DNA of 24,333 nt from Pyricularia pennisetigena (GCF_004337985.1 NC_043741.1:1-24333); one strand, 5' to 3'. Shown: positions 9,956 to 20,024, counted from the first letter of the stretch. Program-made: numbers and translations. The notes: generated by a model not told the origin, from the letters alone.

Positions 9956-11739
9956 TTACGCACCCGTTAAACGGGCCATATATAAAACCTTTACCGTGAA
10001 GGTTTTAAAGGCTATAACTGCTGAAAGTCTAATTATTCCAGGGGAAACGTTACAAATTTTAAAAAGGGAAAATATAAATTTAAGGGGGGATTTGACTTTT
10101 GTACCTGAAAACGAGATCAACAGCGTTCCAGCGGAAAATTATCCCCTAAAAACCCTGAAAATATAGGGTATTTACCACCTATTACAGGGTATTTACCACC
10201 TGTTACAGGGCAGTTACCATCCGTTATAGGGTATTTAAACCCTGAACATATAGTGCCCGCCAGGCCTGTATAGCCTACCGTTCGCCCCCCAAAGCTTACA
10301 ACGGTAGCGGTACCTAATCCAGTACCTAAAACAACGGGAATTCCGGTGTTTTCAGCATTTAAAATACAGAATGTGGAGTTATATTCGCAATTCGAAAACC
10401 CAAATTTAATGGATACAAATTAAGTGCATTATTTATGTTTTTGAGCCAACAGAAAAATAAAGAAAAAACCCATTAGAAACGGTAAATTAAATAGTTACCA
10501 ATGGGCCCTAAATAACCTTAAAATGCTAAATGGTTAGCGCTTTTAACGTTTAAATTCGACCAGATTATTACTGCAAAAGCCTGTCGTTTTATCCCTAATA
10601 TTAAAATATCTGCAGTCAGTAAACTCGTTTTAACCCGACCGGTGTTTAAATTAAAAAAGGATAAAAATAATAAACCTATAAAATACGAAATGAGGTTTAT
10701 TATTAGGGTTTTTTCACAGGTCGAAGGCCTAAATTACATCGAAAATTTTATTAGCATTAATATACCACCTACTTGGCGTATATTTTTAGCTATAACTAAC
10801 GCATAAAATTGGGAAATAAAACAAAACGATTTTATCGGTGCGTTTTTACCAAGTAACTTTACCGACGTAAATATTTATTTGCAAATTTCAAATGGTTTTA
10901 ACGAATGGGTAAAATTTCATAAGCTTATTACCGTTGAAACTTTAGTGAAAATGGGCTATAATCCGAAAAAGCTGCAGGTTATCCAATTGGAAAAGGCGTT
11001 ATACGGTTTGAAACAGTGTCCAAAAAATAGTAAAACAAACCAAAAACCCTATTTTTTAAAAAAGGTTTTAAACCGTTAATCTTTAATCCCGCTGTTTTTT
11101 ATAACGTTAAATCCAAACATTTTATCATTACCTTTGTAGACAATTACCAGCTAATAAGTCCTAAATTGCAATATATTCAGGATTGAAAACCCCGTTTAAA
11201 TAAAGTATACGCGTTGGAAGACAGGGGCCCTGTAGCCTATTTTTTTAAGAGTTCAAATTATAGAGGATAGGCTTAAACGCCTTTTTTAGCTCTACTGAAA
11301 TTAATATATAAAGGAAGCATTAGCAATGCTCGGATTAATTGATTACCAATGTATATTTATTCCTTTACAACCGGGTATACTAAGACATAGCGGGGGTAAA
11401 CCCGTAAATGCGTTGGAAGTTAAATTATTATAACGTATTATCGGCACCTTTATGTATTTGATATTATTAACGCGCCCGGATATTGGTTTTGCGGTTTAAT
11501 GGTTTTTACGTTTCTTAATAAAAGCTATTATAATCCATTTAACAACAGTTAAAAACCTATTACGTTATTTAACGGGTACTAAATTCTTATTTATTTATTA
11601 CGGAAATAAAGTATTTGAAATCAAATTACCACCCAGTTTTTTAATAGGGGGTTTTAAAGGCGTTGAATTATTGGGTTTTAATAATAGCGATTTTCCCGGG
11701 GCTAGGGAAAATTCAAAATCCATTTACGGATATTTATAT

Positions 11740-12296
11740 CGTTAACAATATTAGTTGCTAACAGGGGTTTAAGCATTAGCCTAGGTGCGGCGTGGTGCTA
11801 GTTGCGTTGTAAAAGCCTGTAATTACAGGGTTTAAATGCACTAAATTGTTCACTAAATTTTGGGATTAATAAAGTCGATTTATTGGTGGTGGAGACTTTG
11901 CTTTATCTCCCTTACATACTTTCCGACATCGAAATGCGGGTCCGTACCCCGCAAAGGGTTCCGGTGCCGCACACGATTTTCCGAAAAATTATTTGTATGC
12001 GTTGTTAAAAAAACACCCTTATTTCCATACAAACCATTTTTAGGTTCGCACTAATTTGCTAATTTGGTAAAAAGTTTAACCCGATATAGGGTAATTGATT
12101 CGTAAATGCAGGGTGGGCGTTAAACCCGGTATAGGGTGAAATTCCATTCGCTGACATTTTAAATCGCAACTCCTGCAATATAAAATATAACGGAAAATCC
12201 GACAGCCCCAATAGCCCCATTTCGGCACTATCTATTGTGGCTTATATATAATTAAAAATGGACCTATTACATGCTAAGTAACACATATAACTAACA
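11740..12296 (-). repeat. Inverted solo LTR of the Copia family nested in Copia RNase H
   Basis: This is the reverse complement of the LTRs at 7177 and 13251, starting (C)GTTAACAATATTAG and ending ...ATAACTAACA (557 bp). It splits the host Copia RNase H: the frame before it reads to SIYGYLY and the frame after it resumes at LFGGPITW. Flanking pentamers are TATAT (11735-11739) and TATGT (12297-12301), one transition apart, as expected for a RIP-mutated target duplication. Confidence 0.85.
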
Positions 12297-12699
12297 TATG
12301 TACCCTATTTGGGGGTCCTATAACGTGGAAGTGCCAAAAGGTTAATATTATAATTTTAAATACCCTAAAAACCGAAACCGATGCTTGAACGGAAGCCCTG
12401 CGTAAAGCACAATGGTTTAAAAACCTATTTATAAAAATTAGATTACCTACAAAAGGCCCTATTATAATATTTGAAACTAATATAGGTTTTATAATTAATT
12501 TATATAGTCTTACGTACCATTAACTTACTAAATATACGTTGTTAACATTTTATTACGTACGGGAATTAGTTATTAAAGGATAAGTAACCCTAAAGTACCT
12601 GGAATCCAAACAAATACCCGCTAATGGCCTAACAAAACCCTTAACGCTTCGAATCTACAATTTTTTTTAAAGTTTATAAAGCTTAAACCTGTAAAGCTT

Positions 12700-13239
12700 A
12701 GTTTTTACTCATTGAATTTCAGAGCATTTAATTAGTTCGTTAGCTCATTACCACTGAATTTCCTTCATTTACCATATTGGACTTTTGTTAGCCCAATACC
12801 GTCCATATTCCGCGAATTTACCCTCCACAGGTTAATTGATAAGAAATTTATACCGACCTTACACCCAAAGTTGAATTAGAATTGAAAAAGCTCGTATTTT
12901 GGGCGATTTACGCATTCGAAATACCTTATATAATATGCCTAATTTGCACTATTACCAACGAATAGCCAAATTAGCGACCTGGTTTAATAGTTAATTCCTT
13001 GGGTTTATATTATGTAAATCGGGGGTTCGAATCCGGGGGTTATTATAATTTTGGGGGTTGTTTCCAATTCGGGAGTTTATTTATTTCGGGGGTTATAAAT
13101 CGGTACAAAAGGTTTAATTATCCAGGGGGTTTATACTGGGAGTTCGAGTCGGGTTGAGACATAAGGGGGATCTTTTTTTTAGGTTTTATTTTTTATTTTT
13201 ATATACTTTTCTTTTCCGATTTTACGTAGGTAGGAGTAA
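12700..13239 (+). other. Copia 3' non-coding region with G-rich repeats and a tRNA-like B box
   Basis: Between the end of pol and the polypurine tract. A GGGGGTTCGAATCC string (about 13021-13034) matches a Pol III B box and is preceded by TGGTTTAATAG (about 12980), which is A-box-like; no tRNA folds around them. Downstream, GGGGGTT/GGGAGTTT motifs recur about five times between 13021 and 13150, giving the stretch a degenerate repeat character. Confidence 0.4.
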
Positions 13240-13250
13240 AAGAGAGGGGG
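13240..13250 (+). promoter_or_regulatory. Polypurine tract of the Copia element
   Basis: A purine run ending AGAGAGGGGG abuts the TGTTAATTAT start of the 3' LTR. This is where the plus-strand primer of an LTR retrotransposon is expected, and it fixes the element's orientation as +. Confidence 0.75.
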
Positions 13251-13839
13251 TGTTAATTATATGCGGTATTTAATATATAATGAGTCAACTTTTATATGTA
13301 TATAAGCTATAATAAATAATGCCGAAATGGGGTTATTGGGGCTGTCGGATTTTCCGTTATATTTTGTGTTGCAGGAGCTGCGATTTAAAATGTCAGCGAA
13401 TGGGGTTCACTCTATACCGGGTTTGACACCCACCCTGCATTTATTAATCAACTACCCTATATCGGGTTAAATTTTTCACCAAATTAGCAAATTAGTGCGA
13501 ACCCAGAAATGGTTTGTATAAAAATAAAGGTGTTTTTTCAATAACGTATATAAAATGATTTTTCGGAAAATCGTGTGCTGCACCGGAACGCTTTCAGGGG
13601 TGCGGACCCCCATTTCGATATCGGAGAGTATGTAAGGGAAATAAAGCAAAGTTTCCCCCACTAATAAATCGAATTTATCAATCCCAAAATTAGTGTACCA
13701 TTTTAGTGCATTTAGTGCCTTTAAACCTTGCAACTACAGGTTTTAAACCCCTGCAATTACAGGCCTTTATAGCGCAACTAGCACCACGCCGCACTCAGGC
13801 TAATGCCTAAACCCCTGTTAGCAACCCATATTTTCAACA
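13251..13839 (+). repeat. 3' LTR of the Copia element
   Basis: Begins TGTTAATTATATG directly after the polypurine tract and ends ...TTTTCAACA (589 bp). It aligns with the 5' LTR; most differences are C/T and G/A transitions, as RIP produces. Confidence 0.9.
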
Positions 13840-14278
13840 GTGTTATATTGCTTTTTGACCGCAAGGGCAACAATTTACTCTTTGCATACTTGTGTAAACA
13901 TTAAACTTGCTAGTAGAATAAACCCTTTTTCATATGTTTAGATCAATACAGCTATGCCACGAGTTAAGGCGCTCTTACTCTTACTAATTATATCACGTAT
14001 TATAAGTTTATAGGTTATATCTAGGAAATGATACTGTTGTGTACCAGCTTCGCAACCGTCCCCCTCTGATACTTTGTTAGTTTAAAAGGCCGACGCCCAG
14101 CGGAAGGAAGACTACACGTGAGAACTCAATGCTAACAAAGAGCTCTACTCTGTTGGAACAGGAAAAATCTTATATATGATGCTAATGCCCCAAACCAGAA
14201 GCTAATATATCAAAAGTTTAACTTGAACCAAAGCACACGGCTCCTTGCGTCTACTTTGATGTAGCTCCAAGTTATTAA
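13840..14278. other. Intergenic, normal composition, no gene recognised
   Basis: Base composition changes abruptly at the LTR end. No open frame of note and no repeat partner within the window. The Gypsy sequence that lies left of the Copia element does not resume here. Confidence 0.4.
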
Positions 14279-14512
14279 CATGGAATTGTAAGGCTGCTCT
14301 TTAAGATTTTGTTCCCCAATTTAAGCTTCACCCGCCGCAACGTCGGTTTCTCCAGTTCAACTCCGGGTTTACAAAGCTCGTCGCAGAATGATTGTGGAAT
14401 GTTCGTAGGACTAGCAAGACGGGCGAAGATGTGTCGCCCAATAACCGACCTATTGGCATTGTTCACGAACGTCTTTATGAACACCTACGCAGACTCCGTC
14501 GCAGAGCGGTGA
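14279..14512 (+). pseudogene. C48 (Ulp1/adenain-like) cysteine protease fragment
   Basis: A plus-strand open frame from a stop at 14276-14278 to TGA at 14510-14512 (about 77 codons) has no ATG near its start. It contains PGLQSSSQNDCGMFVGLARR, which matches the Gln...Asp-Cys-Gly signature around the catalytic cysteine of SUMO-protease-like (C48) enzymes: Q for the oxyanion hole and C as nucleophile. A C-terminal helix-rich tail follows. The His/Asp part of the catalytic triad that should lie upstream is not readable. Fungal genomes carry many such domains in mobile-element or host-gene fragments. Most likely a truncated gene; an exon of a degraded spliced gene is the alternative. Confidence 0.4.
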
Positions 14513-15191
14513 ATATTTAACCTGGAGGGTGGTGGCACTGTTGGGTAAAACCTTAAAACAGACATTGAGCCCCACGAACAGTTAATTACAAGCTTAATTA
14601 TCTTTTTTAACGTGAACCTACGCTTTATCGCTCCAGGGAAAATCAAGAAAGTCGAGAAAGTTGCTGAAATCAAAATTCCCCACATAATGCGAATCAGGTG
14701 TCCTTTTATTATCTCAGGCGTTATTGGCTGCGATTCGGCAAGGAATAGCCTCGGTGCCTCGAAAATCGTAATGTTGATCACTAAATGCAAAGGAAATTAA
14801 AGTCCCCGGCACTTGAATCCTTGTTCCTATTTGCTCAGGGTTCCCCAGACCCCAAAGCGCTTTGTCAGATACGGTAACTAAATATTTGGCTGAATAATTA
14901 CGGATGAAGTTTATTATAATTTATAACATTTTGCGAATTATTTCCATTGTTGAATTTGCGAGTCATCTTATGTTTTTGTTTTTTTCACCAGTGTAGTATT
15001 GATACTATATTAGTTGTCACAAAAAACATCTCTATTTATTCTACAGGGTAGTAAAGAATTACGCTATAATGTAATAGAAGATATTTAATGAACGAGCACA
15101 ACCTGCTCTCTTTTGCTTTTCCTCTCCGAAATACTAATCATGATACCCTCCCAAAAAAACTTTTATTATTTTAGGCTGTTGGCCCTGCTTA
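14513..15191. other. Intergenic, no gene assigned
   Basis: Two overlapping antisense open frames of 60-100 codons (14612-14800 + and 14485-14790 -) show no recognisable motif, and neither has decisive coding character. The stretch ends at the TA target site of the pogo element. Confidence 0.35.
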
Positions 15192-15233
15192 ACGTTGGGC
15201 TCCACATCTCCGACCCCCCTAAAGTCCGGCCCC
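15192..15233. repeat. Left terminal inverted repeat of the pogo-type element
   Basis: 42 nt identical to the reverse complement of 17008-17049; the match ends after CCGGCCCC. Preceded by TA. Confidence 0.93.
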
Positions 15234-15290
15234 CTTGAAAAATGTAACGACGAAATACCCCTTTTATAAACCGATTTAAATGTAAACCTA

Positions 15291-16925
15291 TCAACGCACA
15301 ATAATACAATCATTGTCAGGCTCTCCCGGTTCGCTAACCTCTTCTCCATCGTTCAAATCCTCTAAACAGTCCCTATTATTTTCCTGTGCTTCATAAACGT
15401 TTTTTTTGCTGACCAAAAGCTCGTTGGGATCCGGAATTACCCTTTTCCTTTTGACCGGCCGTACCGCCTCCAATTTTGCTTTTAACAAACTGATTTTTTG
15501 CTGAGCTTCAGCCAATAAGATATCCTTGGTTTCGAAGCTTTTTTGGACTTTTGCAAACAAAAGCCGTGAAGTGGCGTTACTTTTTTCGGACCGGGAAATT
15601 TCCTGTAGTTGAAGTCGAATATCTCGGGTCGTTTTAGGGGTTTTCCAAATAAGTAAAGATTGGTCGTTAATTTTTTGGTTTGGGCTTTCCGGTGTTTTAT
15701 CCCTTTGGAAGCCGTTATTTCTACCTTTTTCGACGTTGGCGTTGCTATTTTCTAATAAAAACGGGTTTAAAAGTGGTTTTGCCAAGTTCACCGGCCATAA
15801 CCCCGTCGTACGCCAACCAGATTGAATGGTTTTTGCTATAAATGCTTTTGATCTGGCTTTTCGATAGCAAAGTAGAAAGTTTCGTTTCCCAACAACCGTT
15901 GAACAGCAAAACTGGTTTACAAATCCCAGGTGACGTCGATAAGCTTCCTTTAACGGCCCAAAAACCGATAAATCCAACGGTTGAAGAACGTGCGACGAAT
16001 GAGGAGGTAAATATAAAAGCTGAATATTATTTTGGAGGCAAACAAGCATAAACTCGTCGCTGACGTGTGATCCGTGGCCGTCGAGAACTAATAAACGCTT
16101 TTCAGGAGTTAAAGGTTGGGTATTTGGAATAAACACCTTTTTTAACCATTCGATACCTGTTTCATTATTTGTCCACCCGTTTTCTGTTGCATGAAATTGC
16201 CAGGTATCGAAAGGACTTAAATCAGCTGGAAACCATTGTTGCTGTACGTTTTTCCCCTTAAATATAACGAGGGGAGGTATAACAGCCCCCGTAGCTGATA
16301 CACATTCGATTATGCTCGTCCAACCCCGCGTTCCAGGCTCTTTTCGCTGTAATGGCCGGATTTTATTACGCCCTAACACCAGGCCATTAGATCCTTTGCC
16401 TTCCATTATACCTGTTTCGTCCATATTCCAACGGTTGGCCGGTTTTATAGTATCGATAACGGGATTTTTCAAATAGGACCACCAAGATTTAATTACCTCG
16501 GTTGTAGCCCCATTAACCCGGGCATTTTCTATTCGCCGGGGCCTTTGGGTTTTCAAAATTGGATATCGGGCTATAAAACGGCTAACCCAATGTTTCCCAA
16601 GGCTTTTTCTTTCTCCGGCGGCCTGAAGAATTCGTTCCGCAAAATAGCGTAGTTCTTGATGCGTTGGCGGAAGGCCTAACGCGGCCTGCGCAAGTACCCA
16701 ATCTGCCAAATAGGTCTCCTGCTCCTGTGAAAGCCTTTGACAAAATCTTTTCGCTTGTTGAATTGACTGGGCCCCCTTTAAACGATCGTGAAGGGTACTC
16801 CGAGGAATACCCCATTTTTGCGAGGTTTTGTGAACTGATTTGCCATTTCTTATGTCAGAAATGGCAGCAAGAAGCTGATTTTCAGTGTACTGTTTCATTG
16901 GAAAGTTTGGAGCAAGAATCTTCAA
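15291..16925 (-). CDS. Fot1/pogo-like transposase, DDE superfamily, 544 aa
   Basis: Catalyses cut-and-paste transposition of the surrounding element at TA sites. Domains in order: a psq-type helix-turn-helix (residues about 10-50, YTENQLLAAISDIRNGKS ... GIPRSTLHDRL); a CENP-B/Tc5-type DNA-binding domain (about 62-128, ending LGKHWVSRFIARYP); the DDE_1 catalytic core (about 155-385). The acidic triad is complete: D169 in NMDETG, D282 in LVLDGHGSH and D318 in LQPLDLSVFGPLK, a DD35D spacing that suits the pogo/Fot1 group. The C-terminal third is charged, with a coiled-coil segment (about 460-495) followed by a basic KRKR nuclear-signal-like stretch and an acidic tail. No stops or frameshifts. 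The start at 16925 is the first ATG; Met10 (MKQYTENQ) is an equally plausible start. Full length for the family. Confidence 0.93.
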   Translation of the reverse strand: MKILAPNFPMKQYTENQLLAAISDIRNGKSVHKTSQKWGIPRSTLHDRLKGAQSIQQAKRFCQRLSQEQETYLADWVLAQAALGLPPTHQELRYFAERILQAAGERKSLGKHWVSRFIARYPILKTQRPRRIENARVNGATTEVIKSWWSYLKNPVIDTIKPANRWNMDETGIMEGKGSNGLVLGRNKIRPLQRKEPGTRGWTSIIECVSATGAVIPPLVIFKGKNVQQQWFPADLSPFDTWQFHATENGWTNNETGIEWLKKVFIPNTQPLTPEKRLLVLDGHGSHVSDEFMLVCLQNNIQLLYLPPHSSHVLQPLDLSVFGPLKEAYRRHLGFVNQFCCSTVVGKRNFLLCYRKARSKAFIAKTIQSGWRTTGLWPVNLAKPLLNPFLLENSNANVEKGRNNGFQRDKTPESPNQKINDQSLLIWKTPKTTRDIRLQLQEISRSEKSNATSRLLFAKVQKSFETKDILLAEAQQKISLLKAKLEAVRPVKRKRVIPDPNELLVSKKNVYEAQENNRDCLEDLNDGEEVSEPGEPDNDCIIVR

Positions 16926-17007
16926 AATGCAAGTTCTAAAGTGAAAAGTTCGTCTAGATATTTATAAAATAAAACAAAGGGTTGACGTGGCTGAGTAGAT
17001 ATTTTTA

Positions 17008-17049
17008 GGGGCCGGACTTTAGGGGGGTCGGAGATGTGGAGCCCAACGT
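17008..17049. repeat. Right terminal inverted repeat of the pogo-type element
   Basis: Perfect inverted match to the left end; followed by the TA target duplication at 17050-17051. Confidence 0.93.
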
Positions 17050-17051
17050 TA

Positions 17052-18073
17052 TATCCTATTTTTGATTAATTAGCTATTTGTGAGTATTATAAAGGGCGTG
17101 TCTTTCAAACAGTTACCCTCTTGTTGCGCCCAAATAGCGCCATATAGCTCCATGATAATAATATCGCTTGAACAAGCATTTTGTTTTTATCTTCCACATG
17201 TGGATATGATGCAACCCTTCTACGTAAGGTAAGACTGAGAAACAGAGATAAAATATTTTCGTAAAATATAAATAAGGCACCATTTTTGCTACTAGATTCC
17301 AATATAATTCATATTATCGCTCTTCACTATATCTCTCCTGCCTTTTAATGATAGCGATACCATACGCAATTGCAAGATTGATATCATTTTATTACTACTT
17401 CGATTTCCCAACTTCAACGCTGACGTTATACTCCAACGTGTTAAGACTAAATAATATGAATTTGAAATTTATGGCAGAATTAGTAAATAAATACGCTTTA
17501 TAAATATCTATCGGCCCCGGCACCGGCTGCATGTAAACAATAGCTTTCGGTAACAAACAATAAGATTTTACGTAAAAAAGACACTGGGATAGTTTTGCGC
17601 CCGGATATTTATTTTATCAACGGGAGGCAGCGTTAACCCGAGTATGAATACCCTGCAAAGAAGAGTGGAGATGTTTGTCGGTGTGGAAAATTTCTTTTCC
17701 CCAATATGCATCGGCTCCGCCGCGGGATTGAGGGACGCGGGGAAACGTGTGGAGGTATCTGTACAATGCATTATAAAAACAAGTCACAGGGTTTCATTCG
17801 GTGGGACTTTTACCACGCAGTACCAAGTAGGGCATTAGCGACGACGATCACATATAGTAATTAAAGCATAATACACAGTTGCAATCTTCCTTACCCCGCA
17901 GAACCTTTGCCAAACTAGAATCCCTTGGAATGTTTCTCAATGCTACCAAGATGAATAAATATTTGTGTATATATATGTGTATATACGATGGCTGTTGATC
18001 ACCAGATTATCGTCTCCCTTCCATCCTACTACCTTCACATTCTCTTTGCGGCCTTGGGCTTGGATTTGCCAAC
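17052..18073 (+). promoter_or_regulatory. Intergenic and upstream region of the alpha-galactosidase gene
   Basis: About 1 kb without a convincing gene. Close to the gene are a TATATATAT run (about 17968-17976), a pyrimidine-rich leader (about 18011-18045), and hexamers fitting the fungal carbon-catabolite repressor consensus SYGGRG (GCGGGG 17737-17742, GTGGAG 17749-17754, and CCCCGC 17894-17899 on the other strand). Repressor-type control would suit a polysaccharide-degrading enzyme, but hexamers this short are expected by chance, so it is a suggestion only. Confidence 0.3.
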
Positions 18074-19667
18074 ATGCTTGCTTCGGCGGTCCGCCTTCTG
18101 TTGGCAGGCCTCGCTACCTCCGCCTCAGCCTACATTACCGCCTCGGGAGAAGTCGTCATTCCTGGGGCGAGTTCATACAATGGCCTTAACCTGGTGCCAC
18201 AGATGGGCTGGAACAACTGGAACGCGTATCACTGCGATGTCTCCGAGGAGTTGCTGCTCAAAACCGCCGAGGCAATGGTCACGTACGGTCTGCGTGACCT
18301 AGGCTACAACTACGTTGTCCTCGACGACTGCTGGTCCATTGGCCGCAACGAGTCGGGCTACCTCCTGCACAACCCCGTCAAGTTCCCAAGCGGTATGAAG
18401 GCAATAGCCGACAGGCTGCACGCCATGAACTTCAAATTCGGCATGTACAGCTCGGCCGGCGTCTTCACCTGCGGCCGCTTCCCGGGCAGTTTGGGTTTTG
18501 AGCAAAAGGACGCCGACACCTTTGCGAGCTGGGGGGTCGACTACCTGAAATATGACAACTGCTACAACCAAGGCCAGTCGGGAACGCCCCAGCTCAGCTT
18601 CAACCGGTACAACGTCATGTCCAAGGCTCTCAACAACACAGGTCGCCCGATGGTCTACGCCATGTGCAACTGGGGCAACGACGACCCCTACGACTGGGCC
18701 TACACCATCGCAAACAGCTACCGCATGAGTGGGGACATTTACGACAGCTTCCAGCGGCCCGACTCGCGTTGCCCATGCACAGGGACGCCGTGTAACTGGC
18801 CCGGCTTCCACTGCTCGGTCATGAACATCCTCAACAAGATGGCACCCATCGTGTCACGCACCCAGCCAGGAGCCTTTAACGATATGGACATGTTGGAGGT
18901 CGGAAATGGCGGACAAAGCGGTAAGCTTGGAACAAGCTCATTCGACTCGAAACCTTTGCAAAACTGACACTGAAATAATAATAAAAAAAAATATTAATAA
19001 TGCAGACTCGGAATACGTCGTTCACTTTTCCATGTGGGCGTTGATGTCCTCGCCGCTGCTCATGGGGACTAACATCCCCGGGCTGTCGCCCGCCCACCTT
19101 TCCATCTTGTCCAACCCGGCCGTCATCGCGCTGAACCAGGACGTGACTGGCACCGCGGCGGTGCGGAAGTGGCGAGAGGTTATTACAGACGACGTCGACG
19201 ACGACGGACAGGGCGAGATCGCCCTCTGGACCCGTGTAATGAACAACGGCGACACCGTCATTGCTCTGATCAACGCTGCCAACAGCTCGCGAACCATGCG
19301 CGCCACGGCCAGGGATATCTTCCTAGACCAGGCCACTGCCGGCACCTACCTGCCTGCCCCGCAGCTGTCGACGCCCTACGATGTGTACGATCTGTGGGCC
19401 AACCGCATGAGCAATGACGAGGCCGCCTCGGTCATCGCCGGGAATGCTACCAGTATCGGCGCCAATAGCACCAGCGTCACCCGGTACAACGCCACGGCGT
19501 TGGGCTACGCGCAGGGCTTGGCTCAGAACCATCCGGCATTGTTCGGGAAGAAGGTTGGCCGTCTCGAGCCGGGTGGCGTCTGGGAGGTCCAAGTCGAGAG
19601 GCACAGCGTTGGTTTGTACAGACTCCGCAATGCGACGCAAGCGTTGCGGAAAAGAGACGAGCTATAA
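18074..19667 (+). CDS. Secreted alpha-galactosidase, glycoside hydrolase family 27
   Basis: Hydrolyses terminal alpha-1,6-galactose from galacto-oligosaccharides and galactomannan (EC 3.2.1.22). Exons 18074-18920 and 19006-19667 give 502 residues. The 85-nt intron (18921-19005; GTAAGC donor, CAG acceptor) falls inside the conserved block LEVGNGGQS/DSEYVVHFSMW. A signal peptide is clear (residues 1-19, cleavage after SASA). GH27 landmarks: MGWNNWNAYHCD (44-55), LDDCWS (83-88), MYSSAGVFTCG (124-134), the nucleophile D161 in YLKYDNC, the acid/base D221 in RMSGDIYDSF, then FNDMDMLEVG and the beta-sandwich C-terminal domain. Several NxS/T sites. GC-rich codon use, intact frame. The protein runs about 12 residues past the usual YRLR end and terminates RDEL, an ER-retrieval-like signal. 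It stands alone, with no cluster partner in view. Confidence 0.95.
18921..19005 (+). other. Intron of the alpha-galactosidase gene
   Basis: GTAAGC...TGCAG, phase 1, AT-rich (TATTAATAATG near the 3' end). Removing it restores the invariant GH27 sequence across the junction; reading through it leads to a stop at 18965-18967. Confidence 0.92.
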
Positions 19668-20022
19668 AGGTAGCACATATTTTTTTGGAGCCCTTATCGA
19701 AAACATTCGACAATTCAGGTCGTTTGTTGATAGCTTATAATTGCCATATCTTTTATCCACTTAATTTAGTTGTCCTGCAAGTGCAGCCTCGGCTGTCACT
19801 CTGAAAATAACTTGACCACAAGGCAGTTCACACACATCCTCGCCACAATGGCCGCTTATATTGCTGTTGCTGTCCTGGGTGATCCAGTCTCGGCTAACTC
19901 AGTCCCGGCTCAAACACCCATCCAACCTCTTGAAATGAGGGAATTTCAAGTCTAGCATGTTAATAGTCATGTTGGTGTAATGGACGGTATTAGTCCTTCC
20001 CATAAAAGTCAATTCTTGTGCA

Positions 20023-20024
<2 letters not shown>
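19668..20024. other. 3' flank of alpha-galactosidase; short secreted-like ORF at 19848-19955
   Basis: Within otherwise featureless sequence, an ATG in a good fungal context (CGCCACAATGGC, 19848) opens a 35-codon frame to TAG at 19953-19955. The translation resembles a signal peptide followed by a Pro/Gln-rich start of a mature protein (MAAYIAVAVLGDPVSANSVP). No splice continuation is evident. It may be the 5' remnant of a truncated secreted-protein gene, or chance. Confidence 0.3.

Larger units (their letters stand above)
7177..13839 (+). mobile_element. Ty1/Copia LTR retrotransposon, RIP-degraded, with two nested LTR insertions
   Basis: Bounded by direct LTRs (7177-7780 and 13251-13839). 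Between them the plus strand reads a decayed Copia pol in canonical order. The gag-pre-integrase zinc region is at about 8480-8650 (HRRLGHIG ... CVK). The integrase core is at about 8660-9060 (NPYNHGQNGLTERSVK, cf. PYTPQQNGVAER). After a linker comes reverse transcriptase at about 10500-11300 (WEIKQNDFIGAFLP; EKALYGLKQCPK). A region with RPDIGFAV and VKNLLRYLTGTK follows at about 11470-11580. RNase H is split by an inserted LTR at 11740 (GFNNSDFPGARENSKSIYGY before it; FGGPITWKCQK and YLESKQIPANGLTKPLTL after it). Polypurine tract AGAGAGGGGG lies just before the 3' LTR. Many stops are present. Flanking pentamers are ATATT (left) and GTGTT (right), which differ only by two G-to-A transitions. 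Confidence 0.9.
15192..17049 (-). mobile_element. Intact Fot1/pogo-type (Tc1/mariner superfamily) DNA transposon
   Basis: An 1858-bp element bounded by perfect 42-bp terminal inverted repeats starting ACGTTGGGCTCCACATCTCC (15192-15233 and 17008-17049). It is flanked on both sides by the dinucleotide TA (15190-15191 and 17050-17051), the target duplication of this superfamily. One uninterrupted ORF fills it, leaving about 57 and 82 bp between ORF and inverted repeats. Identical repeats, an unbroken ORF and ordinary composition mark it as recent and un-RIPped, unlike the retroelements to its left. Confidence 0.93.

Noticed and set aside
18299..18811. 170-aa antisense frame over alpha-galactosidase exon 1, and other antisense frames there
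   Set aside because: GC-rich codon bias of the real gene keeps the opposite strand open; no independent motif.
18906..19667. Separate gene starting at 18906
   Set aside because: It reads through the intron; the exon starting at 19006 continues the GH27 domain from the upstream exon.
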